Part shown: positions 56,538 to 64,000 of the stretch, piece by piece
Layout: each line of letters opens with the position of its first letter
Position numbering within the stretch: position 1 is the stretch's first letter
NCBI RefSeq assembly: GCF_013334205.1
Contig: NZ_CP054424.1
Span: 2,500,001 to 2,564,000, forward strand
Reading direction: 5' to 3'
Origin: Rhodoferax sp. BAB1
Lineage (GTDB): Bacteria > Pseudomonadota > Gammaproteobacteria > Burkholderiales > Burkholderiaceae_C
DNA: 64,000 bases
Made by a program: the position numbers and the translations under genes
Notes under the pieces: generated by a model
Database searches by the model: none
Told to the model about the DNA's origin: nothing
The model's input: only the letters and a program-made list of their open reading frames with translations

Positions 56538-58328
56538 TCAGCTCAGGGGCGGTGTGGCACCCAGCACTTCATCGATGACCGTCAGGCCCTCGGCCACGCG
56601 CAGGGCACCGGCCAGGCGCAAGGGCCGCATGCCGTCGGCCACCGCCTGGCGCTTGAGCGCGTCAATGTTGGGCTCCTTGCTGACCCTGTCCTTGAAGGCT
56701 TCGGAAATGACCAGCAGCTCGTACAGGCCCATGCGTCCCTGGAAACCCGTCATGCGGCAGTCAACGCAACCCACCGGCTTGAAGGGCTTGTAGCCGCCGC
56801 TGATGTTCCAGGGTTTCACCATCTCGGCCAGGTGCTCGCGCGTGGCGGCCTCGTCGCGTTGCTTGCATTGCGCGCACAGTGTGCGCACCAGACGCTGCGC
56901 CAGCACGCCCAGCACGGTGGCATTGAGCAGGTAGGGCGGGATGCCCAGTTCCATCAGGCGCGTGATGGCCGAAGGCGCATCGTTGGTGTGCAGGGTGGAG
57001 AAGACCAGGTGGCCGGTCAGCGCAGCCTGCACCGCCATCTCGGCGGTTTCCAGGTCGCGGATTTCGCCCACCATGATGATGTCCGGGTCCTGCCGCATCA
57101 GGGCGCGCAGGCCCTCGGGGAAACCGAAGTCCAGCTGCGGCTGCACCTGGGTCTGGTTGAAGGCCGGCTCGATCATTTCGATCGGGTCCTCCACCGTGCT
57201 GACGTTGACCTCTTCCGTCGCCACCCGCTTCAGGGTGGAGTACAGCGTGGTGGTCTTGCCCGAACCCGTGGGGCCGGTCACCAGGATGATGCCGTGCGGG
57301 CGCTTGACCAGCGACTCCCAGCGCTGCGCGTCGTGCGGTGAGAAGCCCAGCTCGGCCAGGTCCTTGACCGTGGTGTCCGGGTCGAAGATACGCATCACCA
57401 TCTTCTCGCCGAAGGCCGTGGGCAGGGTGGAGATACGCATTTCCACCTCGTCGCCGCCGGGGTTGCGTGTCTTGATGCGGCCGTCCTGCGGCCGGCGTTT
57501 CTCGATCACGTCCATGCGCCCCAGCAGCTTGATGCGCGCCGTCATGGCGGTGAGCACACCCATGGGCATCTGGTAGACCGGGTGCAGCACGCCGTCGATG
57601 CGGAAACGGATCACGCCCTGCTCGCGCCGCGGCTCCAGGTGGATGTCGCTGGCGCGCTGGTCGAAGGCGTACTGCCACAGCCAGTCCACCACCTGCACCA
57701 CGCTCTGGTCATTGGCGTCGAGCTGCTTGTTGCTCTTGCCCAGTTCCACCAGCTGCTCGAAGCTGGCGCCCGTGTTGCCGCTGCCCGACTTCATGGCAGA
57801 ACGCACCGACTTGGCCAGGGCAAAGAACTCGGCCGTGTAACGCGTGATCTCACCCGGGCTGGCCATCACCCGGCGCACGCTGCGGCGGGTCTGGCGCTCC
57901 ACCTCGCCCACCCAGTCGGTGATGTAGGGCTCGGCCGTGGCCACTACCACCTCATTGGGCAGCACCTGCACCGGCAGCACCTTGTGGCGCTCGGCATAGG
58001 CTGCGCTCATGGTGTCGGCCACCTTGCCCACGTCCACCTTGAGCGGATCGATGCGCAGATAGTCCAGGCCGGCACGACCGGCCAGCCACTGCGTAAGGCT
58101 TTCCACGTCCAGCGGCTTGTGATCGACGGCACGGCGGATCGAGACGCTGGCCAGGCGCAGCAGCGGGTGCTGGGCGCTTTCGGCCTGCGAACAACGCGCG
58201 ATGGTGCGCTGTGCCTCGTCATCGGCAATCACGCCGTCGGCCAGCAGCCACTCGACCAGGCGGCGCCAGTCGACCGGCCCCACGTGCTCGGACTTGGACA
58301 GGCTCTTGAGTTTGGGCTGGGCGCTCAT
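56538..58328 (-). CDS. GspE/PulE/PilB-type secretion ATPase
   Basis: A 596-residue traffic ATPase. The N-terminal domain (residues 1-170) is GspE-like; the ATPase core has QRASDIHLEPR, Walker A GPTGSGKTTTLYS, the Asp box STVEDPIE, Walker B IIMVGEIRDLETAE and the His box HTNDAPSAITRL. A zinc loop CAQC...CVDC follows. Such ATPases power type II secretion or type IV pilus assembly, yet no other pilus or Gsp gene lies in the window. The spermidine-synthase-like gene ends 7 bases before its start, so they are co-transcribed. Confidence 0.9.
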   Translation of the reverse strand: MSAQPKLKSLSKSEHVGPVDWRRLVEWLLADGVIADDEAQRTIARCSQAESAQHPLLRLASVSIRRAVDHKPLDVESLTQWLAGRAGLDYLRIDPLKVDVGKVADTMSAAYAERHKVLPVQVLPNEVVVATAEPYITDWVGEVERQTRRSVRRVMASPGEITRYTAEFFALAKSVRSAMKSGSGNTGASFEQLVELGKSNKQLDANDQSVVQVVDWLWQYAFDQRASDIHLEPRREQGVIRFRIDGVLHPVYQMPMGVLTAMTARIKLLGRMDVIEKRRPQDGRIKTRNPGGDEVEMRISTLPTAFGEKMVMRIFDPDTTVKDLAELGFSPHDAQRWESLVKRPHGIILVTGPTGSGKTTTLYSTLKRVATEEVNVSTVEDPIEMIEPAFNQTQVQPQLDFGFPEGLRALMRQDPDIIMVGEIRDLETAEMAVQAALTGHLVFSTLHTNDAPSAITRLMELGIPPYLLNATVLGVLAQRLVRTLCAQCKQRDEAATREHLAEMVKPWNISGGYKPFKPVGCVDCRMTGFQGRMGLYELLVISEAFKDRVSKEPNIDALKRQAVADGMRPLRLAGALRVAEGLTVIDEVLGATPPLS

Positions 58329-58335
58329 GGATGGT

Positions 58336-58998
58336 TTACAGATCGACTATCGGTTTGAAGCCGCGCAGCCACTTGGTGGCGGGCAAGTCCCACTGAGTCT
58401 GGATGATTTCGGCCCGCTCGGCAAGCACGGCACGCTTGGGACGTGAGGGCGTGCGCTGGGCCAGCACCACGGTGTTGCCTTCGCGCGTCGCCTTGAAGGC
58501 CCAGACCGCCTCGCGGCCGAAGGCGCTGGCGATCTTGTCCACGCTCCTGGCATAGCTGGAAGAGCGGCCGAAGAGGTTGACCGTCATGCAGCCCTCCTCA
58601 GTCAACAGTCGCCGGCAATGGGCGTAGAACTCGGCACTGTCGAGCACGGGCGCGGCCGCCTCGTGGTCGTACAGATCCACCTGCAGCGCGTCCACGGTAC
58701 CGAACCACTCGGGTTTCTGGATTTCCTGCGCCGCATCGGCCAGGATGACCTGCATCCTTGCCGTATCCGCCGGCAGCTTGAACCAGCCGCGGCAGGCGGC
58801 CAGCACCTGCGGATTGAGTTCGATGGCCGTGGTCTTCATGCGCAGCAACTTGGCGCAGAACTTGGTCAGCGAACCAGCGCCCAGGCCCAGCTGCACGGCC
58901 TGGCGCTTCGGGACGGAGGCCGGCTCCACGAACAGCAGCCAGGCCATCATGCGCTGGATGTATTCGTGCACCAGGCGCGTCGGGTCCCGGGTGTCCAT
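58336..58998 (-). CDS. Spermidine-synthase-like methyltransferase-fold protein (5' end uncertain)
   Basis: About 220 residues from the first ATG (58998). A Rossmann fold is clear (VQLGLGAGSLTKFCAKLL, AIELNPQVLAACRGWF, LQVDLYDHEAAAP). Just upstream, in frame, is conserved-looking sequence (PEVQFSDEGPIRHLHLDSIWIQGS) that belongs to the family N-terminus, but no start codon lies between it and a TAA at about 59110. Adding one C to the C7 run at 59073-59079 would join this frame to a TTG at 59093. So a frameshift, slippage or sequencing error is likely. Related proteins may transfer aminopropyl groups or be SAM-fold proteins of unknown role. Confidence 0.75.
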   Translation of the reverse strand: MDTRDPTRLVHEYIQRMMAWLLFVEPASVPKRQAVQLGLGAGSLTKFCAKLLRMKTTAIELNPQVLAACRGWFKLPADTARMQVILADAAQEIQKPEWFGTVDALQVDLYDHEAAAPVLDSAEFYAHCRRLLTEEGCMTVNLFGRSSSYARSVDKIASAFGREAVWAFKATREGNTVVLAQRTPSRPKRAVLAERAEIIQTQWDLPATKWLRGFKPIVDL

Positions 58999-59161
58999 GG
59001 AGCCCTGGATCCAGATCGAATCCAGGTGGAGATGACGGATGGGGCCTTCGTCAGAGAACTGGACTTCGGGGAGGGGGGGTGCTTCTTGGTCAAGGTGTTG
59101 GGATTATCGCTTTCGTTTTTTGCCGGCAGTTGGTGGTTTTGACTGGCGTCGCCTGGTCTAT

Positions 59162-59594
59162 CCCCCACTCATCCCCCCGCCCTTCTCTACCCCCGCCGGG
59201 GTAGAGAAGGGGGCCTGGATTTGACTTGGGCGCGCCGGCTACGCTTCTAAGGTGCGTGAGGTCACAGCGCGGGTTGGCTCGCCTCGACCGCCAGCCAACG
59301 GTCGTAGAGAACTCGAACGAATTTGCACGCCACGGCTGGCGGCTGCGCCGGCCAGCAACGAGACAGGAAAAGCGCTGCGCAATCCTGGCTCGTTTACGGC
59401 AGGCCGCTCGCGGCCGCCGTTTTGGGCGCAAAGATCAGCAACCTTTGACTACGACCGCGGGCATGAAATGCAGACGCTCTACAAAGGGTGGTGACGCATC
59501 GCGCCGTAGAAGCGCAGCCAGAAAGCCAAAAGCGAAATCCAGGCTCCCTTCTCTACCCCGGCGGGGGTAGAGAAGGGCGGGGGATGAGTGGGGG
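59162..59594. mobile_element. Non-coding block bounded by 60-bp inverted repeats
   Basis: The left end (59162-59222) and right end (59535-59594) are near-identical inverted copies of about 60 bp; each contains its own hairpin CCCTTCTCTACCCC/GGGGTAGAGAAGGG and the outer block CCCCCACTCATCCCCC. The 312 bases between hold no gene I can support; several overlapping short open frames (for example one ending RGHEMQTLYKGW at 59494) look Arg-rich and artefactual. The whole 433-bp unit resembles a paired REP or MITE-type element. Confidence 0.65.
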
Positions 59595-59635
59595 GCAGAT
59601 CAGCCTCGCAGAGAAAAACGTCACTCAACCAGGAA

Positions 59636-60154
59636 TCACAACAACCCCGCCCGAACCACAGCCTCCCTCCAAGCACCCAGCTTGCGCTCGAAGCTCCAGG
59701 AAGCATTGGCCGGGCTGGTGGACGGCAGCTTGATCAAGGGAAAGTGCTCCATACCCAGACTGCTGCGCACCAGCTTCGCATGTTTGTAACTCTCACCCCC
59801 GTTGTGCACGATCAACTGCAGCTGCGGGCATTGCGCCTTGAGGGCAGCAAAGTCGTTCACCTCGGCGTGGCGGATCGCGCTGTCCAGGCTGCCGCTGCGT
59901 TCACAACTCGCGTACACGTCCCAGACGCCCAGGCCGCGTGCCAGCAACCAGGCACAGCGTTGTTCATAACGCTCCGGCCCCGGAACAGGGTGTTCGGGCC
60001 ACAGCGCCTGCAGGATCTTCCAGAAATGATTCTGCGGGTGTGCGTAGTACTGCTGAGACTGCAAGGACGCCACACTCGGGAAGCTGCCGAGGATGAGAAG
60101 ACGGGTATCAGGACCCACCAGGGGCGGCAGGCCATGCAGGCGTCGAGAATTCAT
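59636..60154 (-). CDS. DNA-deoxyinosine glycosylase (family 6 UDG)
   Basis: A 172-residue hypoxanthine-DNA glycosylase of the uracil-DNA-glycosylase superfamily, which removes deaminated adenine. Signature segments: LILGSFPSVASLQSQQYY, AHPQNHFWKIL with the catalytic Asn, and LPSTSPANASWSFERKLGAW near the C-terminus. Its start overlaps the TatD stop (ATGA), making a small DNA-repair operon. Confidence 0.9.
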   Translation of the reverse strand: MNSRRLHGLPPLVGPDTRLLILGSFPSVASLQSQQYYAHPQNHFWKILQALWPEHPVPGPERYEQRCAWLLARGLGVWDVYASCERSGSLDSAIRHAEVNDFAALKAQCPQLQLIVHNGGESYKHAKLVRSSLGMEHFPLIKLPSTSPANASWSFERKLGAWREAVVRAGLL

Positions 60155-61014
60155 GCCGACGATGCGCTCGCCACTTGCAAGCGCGGCAAGGCCACCTTTG
60201 AATTCTCGCGCGTCTGTTGCTCCAGAGCTGCCAGGTTCAGTCCTCGCAATCCGGCCAGCACCTCTGCAATCCGCGGCAACTCCCCCGGCTCGTTGCGCCC
60301 CTGCGCCTGGCCGGCCGCACGCTGCCCGGCCGTCGCGTACAGCCAGTGCGGCGGCATGTCGGGAGCATCGGTCTCCAGCACGAGGGCTTCCAGCGGCAGC
60401 TCGGTGGCCAGGCGCCGCAGGTTCTGCGCGCGTTCGTAGGTCAGCGCGCCGCCGAAACCCAGCTTAAAACCCAGATCGATGAAGGCCTGCGCCTGCTGCA
60501 GGCTGCCGTTGAAGGCATGGGCAATGCCACTCCAGCGGTGCCCTCCCTGCCCCACGGCGCGCAAGCCCTTGAGCAACATGTCGGCCGAGCGCCGCACGTG
60601 CAGGATCACGGGCAAACCGTGCTTGCGCGCCAGCTTGAGCTGTTCCACGTAGAAGTATTCCTGCCGCTCGCGCAGCGGTGAGGCGCAGAGTTCGGGCACG
60701 AAATAGTCCAGCCCGATCTCGCCCACGGCCACCAGGCGCGGGTCGTCGCGATGTTCGGCCAGGGCGGCGTCCAGCCGGGCCAGGTCGGCGTCCAACGCGT
60801 CTTTGACATACAAAGGGTGGATGCCCAGGGCATAACTGTCACCGAACTGGTGCGCCAGGGCGCGCGTGGCCTCGAAATGCGCCACCTGCACGGCCGGCAA
60901 TACGCAATGGACCACACCGCGCTGGCGGGCGCGTTCGCGCACCTCGGCCACGTCGGCCGCGAACTCCGGCGCATCCAGGTGGCAGTGGGTGTCGATCCAT
61001 CCAGTCAGGCTCAT
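60151..61014 (-). CDS. TatD-family metal-dependent hydrolase
   Basis: A 287-residue TIM-barrel nuclease of the TatD family. Metal ligands: DTHCHLD at the N-terminus, GEIGLDYF, HVRRSADM, AHAFNGS and ETDAPDMPPHW. The ATG at 61014 is chosen since the conserved MSLTGWIDTHCHLD begins there. TatD proteins are 3'-5' exonucleases for DNA repair or apoptotic-type degradation. The coupled deoxyinosine glycosylase supports a DNA-repair role. Confidence 0.9.
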   Translation of the reverse strand: MSLTGWIDTHCHLDAPEFAADVAEVRERARQRGVVHCVLPAVQVAHFEATRALAHQFGDSYALGIHPLYVKDALDADLARLDAALAEHRDDPRLVAVGEIGLDYFVPELCASPLRERQEYFYVEQLKLARKHGLPVILHVRRSADMLLKGLRAVGQGGHRWSGIAHAFNGSLQQAQAFIDLGFKLGFGGALTYERAQNLRRLATELPLEALVLETDAPDMPPHWLYATAGQRAAGQAQGRNEPGELPRIAEVLAGLRGLNLAALEQQTRENSKVALPRLQVASASSA

Positions 61015-61131
61015 GACGCCGATGATGCCGTAAACAGGGTACGGGCCGGGCTGGCGCGCATGCAAAAAAAGTCCAGCCGTGCTACCGTCTGTGCAACGCC
61101 GCCGGTGCGGCCCAACCTCCCAGGTGTACGC

Positions 61132-62034
61132 ATGCGCCAGCCTGCCCTGTACAGCCGTTCACCGCGTGGCCCCGCCAGCGCGCCGGACCTGGCCTTGCCT
61201 GCCGCGGAGGCCCACACCACCGCCTCCACCGCCCGCCCCTGGCGTACCCGCCTGCCGCGCTGGCAGGAGCAGCACTGGCGCTGGTTGGCGCTGGCCGCCC
61301 TGCTGGTGCTGCTGGCCCAGGCCCTGTGGCCCGGGGCCCCGCAGCGCAAGCTGACCCAGCAGGACATCGACGCGGCCGTGCTCAAGACGCTGGAGACAGC
61401 CAGGCTGCCCTCACCGGCCGCCCGGGCCGCGGCGCTCATCGCGCCCTCGGTGGTGCGGGTGGCCGGTTTCGTCACGGACAAGGACGGCCAGGAAACCGAA
61501 CATGGCCTGGGCAGCGGTGTGGTCATCGTGGACAGCGGTGTCATCCTGACCAATCTGCACGTGGTGGCCGGCGCCCAGCGCATCGAACTCACCTTCCACG
61601 ACGGCACCCGTTCACCCGCGCTCATGACAAGCGCGCAAAGCCACAACGACCTGGCCGTGCTGCAGGCCCAGAAACTGCCCGACGACCTGAAACCCGCCAC
61701 CCTGCGCTCCACTGCCGAACTGCAGCCCGGCGACGGTGTGGTCGCCGTGGGTTTTCCCTTCGGCATCGGGCCTTCGGTTTCCAGCGGCGTGGTCTCGGGG
61801 CTCAAGCGCAGCTTCCGCTCGCCTGAGGGCAAACAGCAGATCGGCAACCTGATCCAGTTCGACGCGGCGGCCAACCCCGGCAATTCGGGTGGGCCGCTGG
61901 TCACCCTGGACGGCGAGGTGGTGGGCATCGTCACCGCCATCCTCAACCCGTCCGAGCAGCGCACCTTCATCGGCATCGGCTTTGCCGTGCCCATCGAGAA
62001 CGCGGCTTCGGCCGCCGGCATGCATCCCTTCTGA
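61132..62034 (+). CDS. Membrane-anchored trypsin-like serine protease
   Basis: A 300-residue S1C (DegP-like) protease without PDZ domain. One membrane helix at about residues 46-63 (WLALAALLVLLAQALW) anchors it, with the catalytic domain outside. Catalytic triad: H143 in NLHVV, D173 in HNDLAVL and S252 in PGNSGGPL. The C-terminus ends IGFAVPIENAASAAGMHPF. The ATG at 61132 is preferred; another in-frame ATG at 61060 would extend it by 24 residues. It lies 21 bases upstream of moxR. Confidence 0.85.
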   Translation: MRQPALYSRSPRGPASAPDLALPAAEAHTTASTARPWRTRLPRWQEQHWRWLALAALLVLLAQALWPGAPQRKLTQQDIDAAVLKTLETARLPSPAARAAALIAPSVVRVAGFVTDKDGQETEHGLGSGVVIVDSGVILTNLHVVAGAQRIELTFHDGTRSPALMTSAQSHNDLAVLQAQKLPDDLKPATLRSTAELQPGDGVVAVGFPFGIGPSVSSGVVSGLKRSFRSPEGKQQIGNLIQFDAAANPGNSGGPLVTLDGEVVGIVTAILNPSEQRTFIGIGFAVPIENAASAAGMHPF

Positions 62035-62055
62035 ACAGACGCTGGAAAGGCCCCC

Positions 62056-63063
<1,008 letters not shown>

Positions 63064-63065
63064 CC

Positions 63066-64000
63066 ATGCCCACCACCGTCCATCCCGCCCCCGAATCCGC
63101 CGAACAGGCGCTGCGCCGGCTCGAGTGGACGGTGCTGCGCCGCCTGGACGGCCTGCTGCAGGGAGATTACCGCAGCCTGCTGCGCGGCGCCGGCCTGGAC
63201 CTGGCCGACTTGCGCGAATACCAGCCCGGCGACGACGTGCGCCACATCGACTGGAACGTCACCGCCCGGATGCAGGTGCCGCACGTGCGCGTCTACACCG
63301 AAGACCGCGAGATGAGCGCCTGGTTCCTGCTCGACCTCAGCCCCTCGGTGGATTTCGGCTCGGGCGAGCGGTCCAAGCGCGAGGTGCTGGCCGACTTCGT
63401 GGCCGTGCTGGCGCGCCTGCTCACGCGCCACGGCAACCGGGTGGGCGCCGTGCTCTACAACGGCGGCATCCAGGCCGTGCTGCCGCCGGGCAGCGGGCGG
63501 CGCCACGTGCTGCAGCTGCTGCAACGCGTGCAGGCCCCCGCCCCGCAAGCCGAGGACTACCCCGGCATCACCCGCCTGCAGGACCTGCTGCAACACAGCG
63601 CCGCCCTGCTGAAGCGGCGCAGCACGGTCTTCGTGCTCTCGGACTTCATCAGCGAGCCGGGTTGGGAACGCCCGCTGGCTCGCCTGGCCCTGCGCCACGA
63701 GGTGCTGGCGGTACGCCTGTACGACCCGCTGGAACATGAACTGCCCGACCTGGGCCTGCTGCCCATGCGCGACGCCGAGACCGGCGAACAACTGCTGGTG
63801 GACACGCACGACCCGGTGTTTCGCGCACGTTTTGCCCAACTGGCTGCCCAGCGCGAAGAGGCACTGCGGCTGACCCTGGCACGCGCCGGCGTGGACACGC
63901 TGGAACTGGCCACCGGCGAGGATCTGGTATCCACCCTGCTGCGCTTTGCCGAACTGCGGCGCCAGCGCAGCCGCGCGCGCTGGCAGCCGCCACCCGCCCA
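63066..64000 (+). CDS. DUF58 domain protein (3' end outside window)
   Basis: At least 311 residues, continuing past the window edge. The DUF58 signature is LREYQPGDDVRHIDWNVTAR near residue 55, followed by a VWA-like fold with WFLLDLSPSVDFGSG as its metal-site motif and STVFVLSDFIS. MoxR-DUF58 pairs recur next to VWA and TPR-membrane genes (BatA/BatB type), which would be expected downstream. It begins 2 bases after the moxR stop. Confidence 0.9.
   Translation, partial: MPTTVHPAPESAEQALRRLEWTVLRRLDGLLQGDYRSLLRGAGLDLADLREYQPGDDVRHIDWNVTARMQVPHVRVYTEDREMSAWFLLDLSPSVDFGSGERSKREVLADFVAVLARLLTRHGNRVGAVLYNGGIQAVLPPGSGRRHVLQLLQRVQAPAPQAEDYPGITRLQDLLQHSAALLKRRSTVFVLSDFISEPGWERPLARLALRHEVLAVRLYDPLEHELPDLGLLPMRDAETGEQLLVDTHDPVFRARFAQLAAQREEALRLTLARAGVDTLELATGEDLVSTLLRFAELRRQRSRARWQPPPA

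Noticed and set aside
59226..59570. Possible Arg-rich 114-residue protein inside the 59.2-59.6 kb inverted-repeat block
   Set aside because: Composition is very basic and it runs into the palindromic arm; no ribosome site and no recognisable family, so treated as non-coding repeat.
60751..62034. Very long open frame that would give the serine protease a 127-residue N-terminal extension
   Set aside because: The extension runs antisense over tatD and is not protein-like; the ATG at 61132 directly precedes the membrane-anchor segment.

Overview
The window is GC-rich chromosomal DNA from a betaproteobacterium, most likely a member of the Comamonadaceae (Burkholderiales). The support is a two-piece-free tmRNA with the tag ANDERFALAA, strings of typical Burkholderiales housekeeping genes (fbp, gltX, metZ-purF-cvpA-SPOR-folC, argG, rsmB, purN, ileS-lspA), Bug/TctC-type tripartite tricarboxylate transporter genes and a PimC/PimD-like acyl-CoA dehydrogenase pair. 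Species cannot be told from the sequence alone.

Layout. 1-5.5 kb: end of pepN, fbp, tRNA-Thr, tmRNA, a LigA-like protein and a tRNA cluster (Ala, Glu, Asp). 5.5-12.2 kb: a minus-strand run of gltX and the purF-metZ and folC-SPOR-cvpA groups. 12.2-14.5 kb: plus-strand Spx-like protein, ppnP, argG and a small coupled gene, followed by a 266-bp MITE-like nested inverted repeat. 14.8-21.5 kb: desaturase, rsmB, purN, yceH and two acyl-CoA dehydrogenases. 21.5-27.2 kb: a minus-strand signalling block (Aer-like chemoreceptor with zinc-binding CZB tail, a large hybrid histidine kinase with Hpt domain, and a CheY-like regulator).

27.46-37.66 kb is the accessory region and the main discovery: a 10.2-kb mobile element sitting inside a host HNH-endonuclease gene. 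It has a 6-bp direct repeat (GCGGCA), imperfect terminal inverted repeats and subterminal ACCAGTT repeats. Its left operon is a chain of overlapping genes resembling the Gamma-Mobile-Trio (GmtY, GmtZ, GmtX), a VPA1267-like protein and a RecD-like helicase. Its AT-richer right end carries an unrecognised three-gene membrane/lipoprotein operon and a complete paralogue of the very HNH gene that the element interrupts. The broken host reading frame runs across the element end and stops in an ATGA overlap with the start of that paralogue, which looks like a built-in gene-replacement arrangement.

38.2-49.3 kb: ribF-ileS-lspA-ubiB-like genes, a stand-alone flagellin with a HEMVH metalloprotease insert (flagellinolysin) behind a possible sigma-28 promoter, a quinone oxidoreductase, a DMT transporter and a PstS-like protein. 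49.6-56.3 kb: SDR with a non-canonical active site, a second DMT transporter, gamma-glutamyltransferase and a TctB-TctA-TctC transporter. 56.5-64 kb: an isolated GspE/PilB-type ATPase, a spermidine-synthase-like gene with an apparent 5' frameshift in a C7 run, a second inverted-repeat-bounded non-coding block, a deoxyinosine glycosylase, TatD nuclease, a membrane-anchored trypsin-like protease, and MoxR plus DUF58 genes running off the end.
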